DNA of 64,000 bases from Paenibacillus jilunlii (GCF_900102965.1 NZ_FNGM01000018.1:62001-126000); one strand, 5' to 3'. Counted from the stretch's first letter, positions 41,207 through 51,029 are shown. Notes: generated by a model from the letters alone, not told the origin. Made by a program: numbers and translations.

Positions 41207-41466
41207 AATAATTTCCTCCGTCCAATTTATAGTGTGGGCGGCATAAGGAAAGAAACGTGCCGTGCGGCATGTTTTTGAGAAAAAGCAAATATTCTGTTGT
41301 ATTTCAGGCTCACCAAGTTGTCACGATTACGCCATCCTTAAAAAAAGAACAGTATCCGTTTCCCTTGTGTCTATGTTCATGAAATGCACAGTCTTCTCCT
41401 CTGCCGCAGCAGAACGCTCTGTGTTTCTTTCCGTTATTGCGCGATCCCATGAAATGTATAACTTCT

Positions 41467-41690
41467 GCTTGCACCCACAGAAACGTTGTGTGAAAGGTCG
41501 CCCTCGCATTTTCCGTTTCCATTTACGGCTCTGGTGCATCACCGGGAGGTCCCCGCCGAACATTTCGAACACCTCCACCTCGTCAGCTTACATCTGCCGT
41601 GATCCGTTCAAGCCCTGCCCCTATCGGCAACTTGCTGGCTCTCTCTTCTCCCCCGCGCAAGATCAAGCTCTGGCGCTTGCTGTTGCCAAC
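41467..41690 (-). ncRNA. glmS self-cleaving ribozyme/riboswitch
   Basis: On the minus strand the RNA has AGCGCCAGAGCTT with the predicted cut before G at 41676, a long P1 extension, then the conserved core GCTGACGAGGTGGAGG...TCGAAATGTTCGGCGG...CCTCCCGG, and the P3/P4 part ACCAGAGCCG and GCGAGGGCGACC. These match the glmS ribozyme core in order. GlcN6P acts as cofactor for cleavage, followed by RNase J decay of glmS mRNA. P1 is longer than usual. The 3 prime end is placed approximately. Confidence 0.92.
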
Positions 41691-41803
41691 CTTACTATCC
41701 CCGCTTTCCTTCTGGAATGACACTTAATCTATTATATGCACCTTACATCGTTTTGGCAATGCTGTATCAGGAATACTTGTGGCAGCCCGTACAAGGAACT
41801 GGA

Positions 41804-41860
41804 CAAAAATATAAATATTCAGCCGGTGAAGCAGATCAAGCACCCCCTTCACCAGCTGAA
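41804..41860 (-). terminator. Terminator between glmM and glmS
   Basis: TTCAGCTGGTGAAG and CTTCACCGGCTGAA pair (one G-T) on the minus strand, followed by TATTTATATTTTTG. It lies 14 bp after the glmM stop, so glmS has its own promoter in 41700-41800. Confidence 0.72.
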
Positions 41861-41873
41861 CAACTCTAACCAA

Positions 41874-43214
41874 TTACACCAGTTCACGCTGAACAACATC
41901 AACAATCTGCCCTACATAAAGATCCAGTTCCGCCTTATCCGGACCTTCCGCCATTACACGGATCAACGGTTCTGTACCGGAAGGACGCACCAGCACACGG
42001 CCATTATCGCCGAGCTTGCCTTCCACTTCCTGAATAGCCGCTTCAATCGCCGGATTGTTCGGATAGTTAGTCTTATCCTGTACGCGAACATTCACCAGCA
42101 CCTGCGGATATTTGGTCATCATCGATTTCAGCACACTGAGCTTCTTGCCGGATGATTTCATTGTGTCCACCAGTTGGATCGCCGTCAGAATACCGTCACC
42201 TGTTGTGTTGTAGTCCAGGAAAATAACATGGCCGGACTGTTCCCCGCCCAAATTGTATCCGCCCCGGCGCATTTCTTCCATCACGTAGCGGTCACCGACT
42301 GCAGTCTTGGCTGTGTTCAGCGCCAATTGCTCTGTTGCTTTGTAGAACCCGATATTGCTCATCACTGTGGATACAATGGTCCCATCCTTAAGCTTGCCGG
42401 CACGGTTCATGGCATCTCCGCAAATACAGAGGATAAAGTCTCCGTCGACTTCGTCACCATTCTCATCAATGGCAATCAAGCGGTCTGCATCCCCGTCAAA
42501 AGCAAGTCCCAGATCCGCACCCTGACGCAGAACTTCCTCGCGCAGTGTCTCCGGATGTGTGGAGCCAACGCCGTCATTAATGTTCAGTCCATCCGGTTCC
42601 GAACCGATGGCAATCACTTCCGCCCCGAGCTCTCTGAACAGGCGTGGCGCAAGTTCATAGGCTGCTCCATGGGCGCAGTCCAGTACCACCTTAAGTCCTG
42701 CGAAGCTATGGGAAATCGTTGTTTTAAGATAGTCCAAATATAAATATTTAGCATCATTATCTATGCTTACTGTCCCCAGACCCGCACCAACAGGGCGCGG
42801 CAATTCATCGATTTCCGCATCCATCAGCTCTTCAATCCGCAGCTCGGTTTCATCTGTCAGCTTGAAGCCGTCTCCGCCAAAAAACTTAATCCCGTTGTCT
42901 TCAACCGGATTGTGTGAGGCGGAAATCATCACTCCTGCATCAGCCTTCAGCAATCTGGTGATATAAGCCACCGCAGGCGTGCTTACGATCCCCAGACGAA
43001 TAACCTGAGCACCAATGGATAACAGGCCCGCTACAAGCGCCGATTCCAGCAACGGACCCGAAATCCGCGTGTCCATACCTATAACCACCTTAGGCTTCTC
43101 CACATTTCCTGCCAATACATATCCACCGCAGCGGCCGATGCTATAGGCCATTTCTGCAGTTAATTCTCGGTTTGCAACTCCGCGCACACCATCTGTTCCA
43201 AAATACTTACCCAT
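41874..43214 (-). CDS. glmM: Phosphoglucosamine mutase
   Basis: 446 residues. Active Ser100 lies in MISASHNPVEDNG; the metal loop is DGDADRL, the sugar loop GEQSGH and the phosphate loop VRPSGTEPLIRVMAEG. It converts glucosamine-6-phosphate to glucosamine-1-phosphate. In Firmicutes it is encoded next to cdaA/cdaR and can bind and inhibit CdaA. ATG has a strong ribosome site. Gap to cdaR is 107 bp. Confidence 0.97.
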   Translation of the reverse strand: MGKYFGTDGVRGVANRELTAEMAYSIGRCGGYVLAGNVEKPKVVIGMDTRISGPLLESALVAGLLSIGAQVIRLGIVSTPAVAYITRLLKADAGVMISASHNPVEDNGIKFFGGDGFKLTDETELRIEELMDAEIDELPRPVGAGLGTVSIDNDAKYLYLDYLKTTISHSFAGLKVVLDCAHGAAYELAPRLFRELGAEVIAIGSEPDGLNINDGVGSTHPETLREEVLRQGADLGLAFDGDADRLIAIDENGDEVDGDFILCICGDAMNRAGKLKDGTIVSTVMSNIGFYKATEQLALNTAKTAVGDRYVMEEMRRGGYNLGGEQSGHVIFLDYNTTGDGILTAIQLVDTMKSSGKKLSVLKSMMTKYPQVLVNVRVQDKTNYPNNPAIEAAIQEVEGKLGDNGRVLVRPSGTEPLIRVMAEGPDKAELDLYVGQIVDVVQRELV

Positions 43215-43321
43215 CTGTTTTCTCCTTTAGATACGCTGCTTCAGCTTAATGAATTATTGTATGAATGAATTCTTGTTTCGTGCTTTGGACTCACAGGTTA
43301 GACGTCGACTGGCTCAAAAAG

Positions 43322-44785
43322 TTACGTTCCATCCGTACTGCTTACATTGTTGCCAACTCCGTTGAGAGCACCTGAACTAGCGCCGTTCTCCGGTACTACG
43401 TCGGAAGGGGTTGGCGTGGCTGTGGGTTCCCCGGCATCTGGACTCTGTGCAGGTGCTGTCGGACTCTCTTCAACGATGGCCGGCTCCGTACTTGGCTCAG
43501 GGGTCACTGCTGCATTGCTGTTATCCGGTGTCTCCGTAGCTTCTGGCGTTGCCGGAGCCAGCAGTTCTACCGTTGCCGTCAGCCGTTGCGACGCATTCGC
43601 AAGAGTAATGAACCTGGGCAGCGAGACATGCAGGGTTACAGCATGATTTCCAGCCGTGAGGCCAACCACATCCGCCACCACACTAATATTATTCTTGTCC
43701 AGCTGATTCAGCAAAGCCGGGGCTCCGGATACTGTCAGGGTAACAGCTTTGCTGGCCGGATCTGTGATCTGAGCGGTAAGCCCGTTGTCTACCCCCTCCA
43801 GCTTAATGGGGATATTGTCGATGGTCTTCTCGGCTACCTTCGAGGTCACTACAGAAACATTCAAGACTGCAGGTTCAATCTTTACCGTACCTTCCGGAGC
43901 AGGCAGCTCCAGCTTCAGCTCCTTGGTACCTGCGGAATCTATTGTGCCTAAATTCAGCGTGGCTTCGTAGGAGGATAAACCGGCTAAGGACTCTTCGGTT
44001 CCATATACCGTTACCGTGTCCTGTTCGGGCGACACCCGGGACAAGGCCAACGCTCCTGGAAGCTGACCGGCGAAGCTGATGTCAAGCGGCAGGCTTTTGA
44101 ATGGCATAGTGACCGGCAGATCCACAGCAATAGAGGACGGCTCGATGACCGCATCCTTAATCACTTCGCCGCTGCTGTCAACCGCGTACAACTTCAGCCT
44201 CTTGCCCTTAATTGTCTCGCTTTCACCATCCAGCTCAATGGTTCCCTGCACCTTGGACACCTTGCTAAGCTCACTTGCAGCCAGCGTAACCTGCGCCTCC
44301 ACGGCTGGTTCTATGACTGGAGCACCCACCTGATAACCCGCCGCCGGCTTCCCTTTAGTAACAACGGATACAGGAAAAGACTTGGTATTCCGCAGTTCCA
44401 CATGGACATTTACTTCATTGGGATCGATATGCTGCAGCGTCACTCCGCTCGGAAGTGAATAATGAAGCGGCAGTGTGGTATCCCCCGGTTGAATGTTGCT
44501 TAAATCAATCCACACTTTATAGGCATCCGAAAACTTATAGGTGAGATCCGATTTTTTGCCCAGGACCTCGAGTCTGACGCTTACGGCGTCCTGGGACGTG
44601 ATTACATATTTGTCCTCATCGAATCCTTTGACCTCTATCTTGACATTTTCGATGATTTTGGACTCCTTGTTGACCGTGGTCTGGCTGGTAGGTGCAGTAT
44701 CTACATGGACGATGGTCCACAGGATAATCGCAAGGGCAAGGGCGAGAATTTTATTAAAGTTATTGTTCTTCATCCACTTATCCAT
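43322..44785 (-). CDS. cdaR: CdaA regulator CdaR (YbbR-domain protein)
   Basis: About 487 residues. One N-terminal membrane anchor (NKILALALAIILWTIVHVD), then three to four extracellular YbbR repeats (for example NVKIEVKGFDEDKYVITSQDAVSVRLEVLGKKSDL), and a Thr/Pro/Glu-rich C-terminal tail of some 70 residues that is probably disordered. CdaR binds CdaA and modulates c-di-AMP synthesis. ATG at 44783-44785 has AAGGGGG upstream and overlaps the end of cdaA by 8 bp. Confidence 0.94.
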   Translation of the reverse strand: MDKWMKNNNFNKILALALAIILWTIVHVDTAPTSQTTVNKESKIIENVKIEVKGFDEDKYVITSQDAVSVRLEVLGKKSDLTYKFSDAYKVWIDLSNIQPGDTTLPLHYSLPSGVTLQHIDPNEVNVHVELRNTKSFPVSVVTKGKPAAGYQVGAPVIEPAVEAQVTLAASELSKVSKVQGTIELDGESETIKGKRLKLYAVDSSGEVIKDAVIEPSSIAVDLPVTMPFKSLPLDISFAGQLPGALALSRVSPEQDTVTVYGTEESLAGLSSYEATLNLGTIDSAGTKELKLELPAPEGTVKIEPAVLNVSVVTSKVAEKTIDNIPIKLEGVDNGLTAQITDPASKAVTLTVSGAPALLNQLDKNNISVVADVVGLTAGNHAVTLHVSLPRFITLANASQRLTATVELLAPATPEATETPDNSNAAVTPEPSTEPAIVEESPTAPAQSPDAGEPTATPTPSDVVPENGASSGALNGVGNNVSSTDGT

Positions 44786-45608
44786 TGTTCTTATCCCCCT
44801 TCCGTTTCCAGAAAGCGGAGCTCTTCTCCTTGAGCGATGAAGTGGCACGCAGTTCCTCATACAGCTTGGAGATTAAGGACTCTTCCTTAATATCGCGCAC
44901 GATCTGCCCGTTAATCGCCAGCGAAATCTGTCCAGTCTCTTCCGAGACTACAACGGAAACAGAGTCGGCCACTTCACTAATCCCGATTGCGGCACGGTGG
45001 CGTGTCCCCAGTTCCTTGCTGATAAACGGATTCTCCGACAGCGGCAAATAGCAGGCAGCAGCGGCGATCTGCCCTTCCTGCATAATCAGCGCACCGTCAT
45101 GCAGCGGCGTATTCGGAATAAAAATATTAATCAGCAGCTCGGAGCTGACCACAGAGCGCATAGGAATACCGGATTCGGTATATTCGTTAAGCCCGGTAGC
45201 TCTTTCGAAGACAATTAACGCGCCTATTTTTCGCTGGGCTAAATAATTCACAGCTTTAATTACTTCACCGATCAGCTTGCTGATCTCTTCATCATTCTCG
45301 GCAGCCCGTCCAAAAAACTTGCCCCGGCCAAGCTGCTCCAGCCCCCTTCGTAGTTCGGGCTGAAAGATGATAAATATCGCAAAGATCCCGAAGGTAAAAA
45401 TCTGGTTCATCAGCCATTTCAGGGTATACAAATCAAGCAGAGTGCTCAGTGCCCAGATCACAACCAGGACCAGAATCCCCTTGAGGAGCTGAACCGCCCG
45501 GGTCCCGCGCACCATATTGAGCACTTTGTAGATAATATAGCTGACGATCAGAATATCGACTATATCTTTAATGGAATCTTTCCATGTCATGTCCGAAAAA
45601 TAACTCAT
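44778..45608 (-). CDS. cdaA: Diadenylate cyclase CdaA
   Basis: 276 residues, near the usual 273. Three N-terminal membrane helices (up to about residue 82), then the DAC domain with the DGA (171-173, LHDGALIM) and RHR (203-205, GTRHRAAIG) motifs that join two ATP into c-di-AMP. ATG at 45606-45608 has GGGGG upstream; a longer frame to 45707 lacks a site. Same strand and order as the standard cdaA-cdaR-glmM cluster. Confidence 0.96.
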   Translation of the reverse strand: MSYFSDMTWKDSIKDIVDILIVSYIIYKVLNMVRGTRAVQLLKGILVLVVIWALSTLLDLYTLKWLMNQIFTFGIFAIFIIFQPELRRGLEQLGRGKFFGRAAENDEEISKLIGEVIKAVNYLAQRKIGALIVFERATGLNEYTESGIPMRSVVSSELLINIFIPNTPLHDGALIMQEGQIAAAACYLPLSENPFISKELGTRHRAAIGISEVADSVSVVVSEETGQISLAINGQIVRDIKEESLISKLYEELRATSSLKEKSSAFWKRKGDKNNG

Positions 45609-45750
45609 GCCAAAACCCCCGTCATATTTCATATTAGCTGGGTTTATGTAAAATGTCTGTAAGTTCTGCAACATATCTAGGTTATAACGTTCCAGCCCAG
45701 GTTGCAAGTTTAGACGCGCAGGGATTCATACCATGTTATTTCCAGGCAGC

Positions 45751-45784
45751 AAAAAAGCGCCATCTTTCCGGAAAAAGAGGCGCA
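45751..45784 (-). terminator. Terminator of the sigW-rsiW operon
   Basis: GCGCC-TCTTT-TTCCGG-AAAGA-TGGCGC with TTTTTT after it on the minus strand. The region 45609-45750 should therefore hold a separate cdaA promoter. Confidence 0.78.
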
Positions 45785-45817
45785 AATGATATTTCTGCTA
45801 AAAGCGACCAAATGTTA

Positions 45818-46432
45818 TTAACGGTAGGCAACTTCAGAGAACATGTTCGTCACTTTATACCAGAGCCAACTTACCGCTTGGTCTATGCTTTTGACTTGCC
45901 CGGAGATATGAGCTGTTGAAGCCTGATACAAGGAACCGTCGATCACAGTCACATTGCCGTTCACTTCACCATACACCTGAGTTTTACCATTCTCCACCGT
46001 TAGATCACCGGATATTGTTTTGCCGGAAGGTACGATAACCGTATCACCCTTGATGACAACCTGTTCCAGGTCGCTTCCCCTGACAACAAGCTGCCGATCC
46101 TGATTCCAAAAAGTAACGGAGCTCATCAGCATTACGAGAATAAATACGGACGCCGCTGTAAGTGCAGGATGCCGCTTGATCCAGGTAACAAAAGCCCGTT
46201 CCTTCTTGACATGCGGTAATGAATTCATAATCCGGCCTACAAGATCCTCAGAAGCCACAGGATTCTGGTGCATCAGGGAAAACATCAGCATATCGGTCTG
46301 TTCCAATTCTTTGAACTTGGCACGGCAATCTGTACAGGATAGAAGATGCTCCTTCAATTCCCTCTGCTGCAGTTCGGGCAAGTCGTCATCCAGGTAGTCG
46401 TGCATCATAGAGACGGCCAGTTTGCATTCCAT
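45818..46432 (-). CDS. rsiW: Anti-sigma-W factor RsiW
   Basis: About 204 residues. The zinc anti-sigma motif (HLLSCTDC with His at upstream spacing) lies in residues 20-45; a membrane helix is near 93-113 (LTAASVFILVMLMSSVTFW); the external part contains repeated short strands like a polymer-forming domain (VIKGDTVIVPSGKTISGDLTVENGKTQVYGEVNGNVTVIDGS), which differs from the short external part of Bacillus subtilis RsiW. ATG at 46430-46432 has AAAGGA upstream. Confidence 0.88.
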   Translation of the reverse strand: MECKLAVSMMHDYLDDDLPELQQRELKEHLLSCTDCRAKFKELEQTDMLMFSLMHQNPVASEDLVGRIMNSLPHVKKERAFVTWIKRHPALTAASVFILVMLMSSVTFWNQDRQLVVRGSDLEQVVIKGDTVIVPSGKTISGDLTVENGKTQVYGEVNGNVTVIDGSLYQASTAHISGQVKSIDQAVSWLWYKVTNMFSEVAYR

Positions 46433-46553
46433 AGGAGCCAATCCTTTCATGAGTGCTATTTAATTATTACATGGCAAAGGGGCAGAGCGCATAAGACTTG
46501 CTTAACTTACATACGTCGCTGCCCGTCAGGCGTTTCATAAAAAATAATCTATT

Positions 46554-47120
46554 TTACATTTTGGGGCCTAATTTTTTACGTAAAAATTCACGTCCGCGGT
46601 GCACGCGGGTCTTAATCGTTGTTACAGGCATATCCATGACGTCGCTAATCTCCTGAAGAGATAAATCCTGCAGATACCGCAAAATCATCACCGACCTGTA
46701 TTTCACAGGCAGGCTGTCAATGGCCTCATAGATCAGACTCTGCGTCTCGGAGAGCAGCAGTTCCGTTTCCGGGGTCACATTATTGCTGGGGATCATAGAA
46801 TAGCCGTCAATCCCCTCCTGGTCGTTCATCTCGGCATCCAATGAATACGTCGGCCGCCGCTTGCGGAGTCTGTCAATACACAGGTTCGTGCCGATGCGGT
46901 AGATCCAGGTTGAAAATTTCTGTTTGTCATCATAACGGTCCAAATTCCGGTACACGCGCAAAAACGTTTCCTGAACAATATCCTCTGCCTCATGGCGGTT
47001 GTTCAGCATCCGGTATGCCAAATGATATATTTTGTCTTTATATAGTTCCACAAGCTCGGCAAATGCCCTTTGGTCGCCCTTCAAGGCGAGCTTTGTCAAT
47101 CTGCCTTCCAAATTCTCCAC
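46554..47120 (-). CDS. sigW: ECF sigma factor SigW
   Basis: 188 residues. Region 2 (YKDKIYHLAYRMLNNRHEAEDIVQETFLRVYRNLDRYD) and region 4 (LPVKYRSVMILRYLQDLSLQEISDVMDMPVTTIKTRVHRGREFLRKKL) are typical of SigW. It controls envelope-stress genes, and is released when RsiW is cleaved. rsiW follows after 121 bp. I did not find a clear SigW-type promoter upstream. Confidence 0.93.
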   Translation of the reverse strand: MENLEGRLTKLALKGDQRAFAELVELYKDKIYHLAYRMLNNRHEAEDIVQETFLRVYRNLDRYDDKQKFSTWIYRIGTNLCIDRLRKRRPTYSLDAEMNDQEGIDGYSMIPSNNVTPETELLLSETQSLIYEAIDSLPVKYRSVMILRYLQDLSLQEISDVMDMPVTTIKTRVHRGREFLRKKLGPKM

Positions 47121-47298
47121 CTGTTAACTCCCCCAGACTTGCCGCCCTTGGTCGTTCATCTCTTGATTGTCCACGGTACAAGCTCTTAAATCGTAATTCA
47201 AGTTTGTGCAAAAATCAAGGATTGTATTGTTACCTTCTATATATATTGGGCTAACGCTATGGCATTCAGGAAAATCCGCAGATTCATCGCGGCTCCGA

Positions 47299-47426
47299 GG
47301 AACATTTGGATTTCCGGCCGCTGTTATTGTCAGATTTCCTGATTGAAGCCGCAAGCAGCGGTTGAAATCTGACAATAAAGGCGAACGCTCCGCTCCTCCA
47401 ATTCCAAATTTCCTCTCCATCACTTC
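47299..47426. repeat. Dispersed palindromic repeat R2, copy 1
   Basis: An imperfect palindrome of about 128 bp: outer arms AACATTTGGATTTCCGGCCGCTG and CGCTCCGCTCCTCCAATTCCAAAT, inner arms TTGTCAGATTTC and GAAATCTGACAA, loop CCGCAAGCAGCGG. It recurs at 53021-53155. It lies in the gene-free stretch 47121-47982 upstream of sigW. Short ORFs here are translations of the repeat. Confidence 0.75.
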
Positions 47427-47607
47427 ATCTGCGGAAGTTCAAATGCCTATTGCTCTGCCCAAAACCCATATCGGCAACAATGGGCAGGTAAAGGGAAGGA
47501 AGCTGCTTGATCCTTGCAGCTTCCCTCCCATATAGTTCCCGGCCTATCTAAACACCGATACCACTTCGAATCTCATTCAAGTTAAGGTCCGGGTGTATTC
47601 TATTGTA

Positions 47608-47795
47608 CTTTCTGCAGCAGATGCCTCCTAAATCTGCCTAAAAACTGAATCAATTGCACATTGTACAGCAGAATCCCCGGGGGAAGGTGCATTTTCCTCA
47701 AAATCCCGAAATCTATTGCAGGAAATACAGCAGAATGCGATTTGTTGCCGGAGACTGAGTCATCTGTTGCAGAAAGTGCAATCATACAGCAATTT
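47608..47795. repeat. Degenerate TACAGCAGAA-type repeats
   Basis: TTGCA or a close variant is followed by TACAGCAGAA or a close variant several times (near 47615, 47665, 47724 and 47785), about 50-60 bp apart. Arrangement is irregular. A partial R1 end (GGACGGTACCCGTTT) follows at 47879-47893. Nothing else is visible in the stretch. Confidence 0.4.
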
Positions 47796-47900
47796 CTCTA
47801 TGATTATACGATATATAGTATATAAACTTCATGTTCAATCGGTATAAACAAGCAGAACCGGCTTCACCTTCCTCTAAAAGGACGGTACCCGTTTATTCAC

Positions 47901-47945
47901 AAAAAATCCCCGTCCGGCCTCCATAGAGAGGCCGGACGGGGATTG
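47901..47945 (-). terminator. Terminator of ppc
   Basis: AATCCCCGTCCGGCCTC and GAGGCCGGACGGGGATT form a 17-bp perfect stem, with TTTTTT after it on the minus strand. Confidence 0.9.
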
Positions 47946-47982
47946 GGAAGCGGCCGGGCCAGCTTCCAAGTTCACTATAATA

Positions 47983-50775
47983 TCAGCCGGTATTTCGCAG
48001 TCCGGCGGCAATGCCGTTGATCGTAAGCAGCACCTCGCGCAGAAGCTCGGCGTCATCGCCCTCGGCTTCACGCAGGGCTCTAAGCTCAGACAAGAGCTGC
48101 ACCTGCAGATAGCTGAGCGGATCAACGTAAGGATTCCGCAAGCGAATGGATTCCTGGATGACAGGAACGTTATCCAGAATATCCTGTTGTCCGGTGATTT
48201 TGAGAATCAGCTCGGAGGTCAGCTTGAATTCTGCTTCGATCTGTCCGAAGATACGCTGACGCGCCTCCTCATTTTTGCCCATGCCGGCGTATTCCTTGGC
48301 AATAATCAGATCTGCCTTGGCAATGGCCATTTGCAGAGTATCAATTAACGTAGTGAAGAACGAGAATTTCTCATACATATGCTGCATGATCTTCAGGTTC
48401 TCTTCCTTATCGTCGTAGAAGCTCTGCAGCCCCGTTCCGGCAGCGTACCATGCAGGAAGCAGGTAACGGCTCTGTGTCCAGGCAAAAACCCAAGGGATCG
48501 CACGCAGGTCTTCAAAACGGTCGCTGTTCTTTCGTTTGGAAGGACGCGACCCGATATTAAGCTCTCCAACCTCAGGAAGCGGCGTCGATTCCTTGAAGTA
48601 GTTCAGGAAATCCGGATCACGGAAGATCAGGTCCTGATATTTGTTCAGTGATACTTCAGAAATCCGGGCCACAATCTCTTCCCACTTAGGCTCGTACAGA
48701 TCAGCCTGCGGTGATCTGGCATTAATCGCTGCCGTAATCAGCGCGGAGGTTGCCTGCTCCAAGCTGCGGTAGGCGATTCCCTGCATCGAATACCGGGAGG
48801 AGATGACTTCGCCCTGCTCTGTAATCTTAATGCCGCCGCCAATCGTCGAGGCCGGTTGGGCCAGAATACTGCGGTTCAGCGGCATGCCCCCACGGCCAAG
48901 CGCTCCGCCGCGGCCATGGAAAAATTTCAGTTTGATGCCGAATTCATCCGCCGTAGCCGTAATTTCCTTGAGTGCCACACGCAGCTCATAGTTGGCGGTA
49001 ACCACACCGCCATCCTTGTTGCTGTCCGAATATCCCAGCATGATCTCCTGCAGGTCATTCATCGCCCTAACCGCATCACGGTAGATCGGCAGGTTGAGCA
49101 ATGTCCGCATAATTTGCGGTGCATCATGCAGATCGTCAATGGTTTCGAACAGCGGCACAGCCTGAAGTGTGCAAACAACAGTACCATCATTGTCTTTGCG
49201 GAATAAGCCGACTTCCTTGGAGAACACCATAACCTCCAGAATATCGCTCGCGGCTTCAGCCATGCTGATGAGGTAGCTAGTGATACATTGTTTGCCGTAC
49301 TCCTCTTGAGCCGTATAAATGGCACGGTACACAGCAAGACATTCCTCCGTGCTTTCGCTGTAGGTCTGATATGGCGAAGTCAGCGGACGCGGATCATTCA
49401 GCAGCTTTTCCAGAAGCTCGATCTTCTCGTTCTCCTGCAGCTTGGCATAATCCTGCGTAACATTCATTTTGGCCAGGATCTCGGTCATCGCATTTTCATG
49501 CTCCTGGCTGTGCTGGCGGACATCAAGAGTTGCGGTATGGAATCCAAACAACTCTACCTGGCGAATCAATTTCTTAATGTAGGTATCCGCTACATAATCG
49601 GCATAGTGATGGCGCAGGCTGCGGTCAATCACGTTCAAATCATCTATAAATTGCTCCGGTGAGGCGTAGCGCTCAGGCGTACCTTTTTTCTCATCATCCA
49701 TAACGTTCTGCGTCTTCGCGATCATATAGGCAAGCTTAATCCGGTACGGCTCATTATCATTATGCCAGGATTTCGCCTTATCCAGTTGAATAATGCCCCG
49801 ATCCAATTCAATGGATTGCAGCAGCTCCGGCGTTACCTTAACGATGCTTGTACTAAAGCTCAGATACTGCATTAGTTCGCGCATAATGCGCTGATATTCC
49901 CGAATTGCCAGCTTGCGCTGCAAACGCAGGGTCTGTAAGGTCACAGCCGCGGTTACTGAAGGGTTGCCGTCACGGTCCCCCCCGATCCACGAACCAAAAC
50001 GCAGATAAGTTGGAACATGCCAATTCTGGCCCGGATAATATTTGCTTAGACATCGTTCAAGTTCTTGATACACATCCGGCAGCACCTGAAAAATCGTCTC
50101 ATGGAAATAGTACATTCCATTGCGGACTTCATCCAGTACCGTAGGCTTGCGGTCACGCAGCTCATCCGTCTGCCACAAGGTAATGACTTCATTCAGCAGC
50201 TTCTCACGCAGCTGTTCGCGTTCCCGGAAGGTCAGGGTAGGGTTATCCAGACCCATCACATCATCGGAGATACGCTTATGAATATCAAGGATCGCCCGCC
50301 GCATGGCTTCCGTAGGGTGAGCCGTCATGACCAGCTCCAAAGACAGGCCGTTCATGATTTCATGAACATCCTCGTGTGAGAAATCCCGCTCGCGGAGCTC
50401 CTGAATCGCGCTTTCGATAGAACCAGGCTGTACAGTCTCCCCGGCTGAACGTTCGTAGTCGCGTTTTCGGCGAATCCGGTGATTCTGCTCGGCAATGTTC
50501 ACCAATTGAAAATAAATTGCGAACGCCCGTATCACCTGGTGTCGATTCTCAGGATCAAGTGAATTGATTAGCTCCTTGAATTCATTGTGCAGTTCAGGCA
50601 AAAACAATGAGCGCAGCGATTTGCTGGTTTCGCGGATCTTCTCTACGATCTCCAGCAGTTCGTTACCGCCTTGGTGAACCAAGACTTCGCCCAAAATATT
50701 CCCCAGGAACCGTACGTCTCGCCGCAGCAGATTGTTAGAGTTGCTTTTGCTGACGGCAGTCGTAAGTTCGGTCAT
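47983..50775 (-). CDS. ppc: Phosphoenolpyruvate carboxylase
   Basis: About 930 residues. TAHPTEAMRR carries the catalytic His, FHGRGGALGRGG is the glycine loop, and the C-terminus ends in NGIAAGLRNTG as is typical (full-length family about 880-930). It fixes bicarbonate to PEP giving oxaloacetate. ATG at 50773-50775 has GGGGGGAG upstream; the frame is open to 50817 without a signal. Single-gene unit. Confidence 0.96.
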   Translation of the reverse strand: MTELTTAVSKSNSNNLLRRDVRFLGNILGEVLVHQGGNELLEIVEKIRETSKSLRSLFLPELHNEFKELINSLDPENRHQVIRAFAIYFQLVNIAEQNHRIRRKRDYERSAGETVQPGSIESAIQELRERDFSHEDVHEIMNGLSLELVMTAHPTEAMRRAILDIHKRISDDVMGLDNPTLTFREREQLREKLLNEVITLWQTDELRDRKPTVLDEVRNGMYYFHETIFQVLPDVYQELERCLSKYYPGQNWHVPTYLRFGSWIGGDRDGNPSVTAAVTLQTLRLQRKLAIREYQRIMRELMQYLSFSTSIVKVTPELLQSIELDRGIIQLDKAKSWHNDNEPYRIKLAYMIAKTQNVMDDEKKGTPERYASPEQFIDDLNVIDRSLRHHYADYVADTYIKKLIRQVELFGFHTATLDVRQHSQEHENAMTEILAKMNVTQDYAKLQENEKIELLEKLLNDPRPLTSPYQTYSESTEECLAVYRAIYTAQEEYGKQCITSYLISMAEAASDILEVMVFSKEVGLFRKDNDGTVVCTLQAVPLFETIDDLHDAPQIMRTLLNLPIYRDAVRAMNDLQEIMLGYSDSNKDGGVVTANYELRVALKEITATADEFGIKLKFFHGRGGALGRGGMPLNRSILAQPASTIGGGIKITEQGEVISSRYSMQGIAYRSLEQATSALITAAINARSPQADLYEPKWEEIVARISEVSLNKYQDLIFRDPDFLNYFKESTPLPEVGELNIGSRPSKRKNSDRFEDLRAIPWVFAWTQSRYLLPAWYAAGTGLQSFYDDKEENLKIMQHMYEKFSFFTTLIDTLQMAIAKADLIIAKEYAGMGKNEEARQRIFGQIEAEFKLTSELILKITGQQDILDNVPVIQESIRLRNPYVDPLSYLQVQLLSELRALREAEGDDAELLREVLLTINGIAAGLRNTG

Positions 50776-51029
50776 GCTGCTCCCCCCATCCTCTTTCCGG
50801 ATCAATGCTTTTAACATTGTCTATTTAAAGCTTTCCTCATATCATACAATAAAACTGCCCGGAAATCTCCAACTTTATTGTGCTGTAAAGCGATACAGCA
50901 ATTAAGATTATACACCAATCCGGCTATATATACAGTCTCAAAAAAAATATGTATTTCTTCCAATTTATATTGCCTAATCTGCGAAGGGTTTATGTAGTTT
51001 TCATGTGATAATATATTACGCCGACACAC

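Noticed and set aside
39458..41278. A 606-codon plus-strand open frame
   Set aside because: It is antisense to glmS, whose full-length protein has all catalytic motifs; the plus-strand translation shows no domain and no ribosome site.
47121..47260. SigW autoregulatory promoter
   Set aside because: I could not find a TGAAAC/CGTA pair at proper spacing upstream of sigW.
47124..47423. A 99-codon minus-strand open frame upstream of sigW
   Set aside because: Its translation is mostly the R2 repeat; the same kind of frame appears at the other R2 copy.
47608..47795. CRISPR array
   Set aside because: Repeats are too short, degenerate and irregular, and no cas gene is present.
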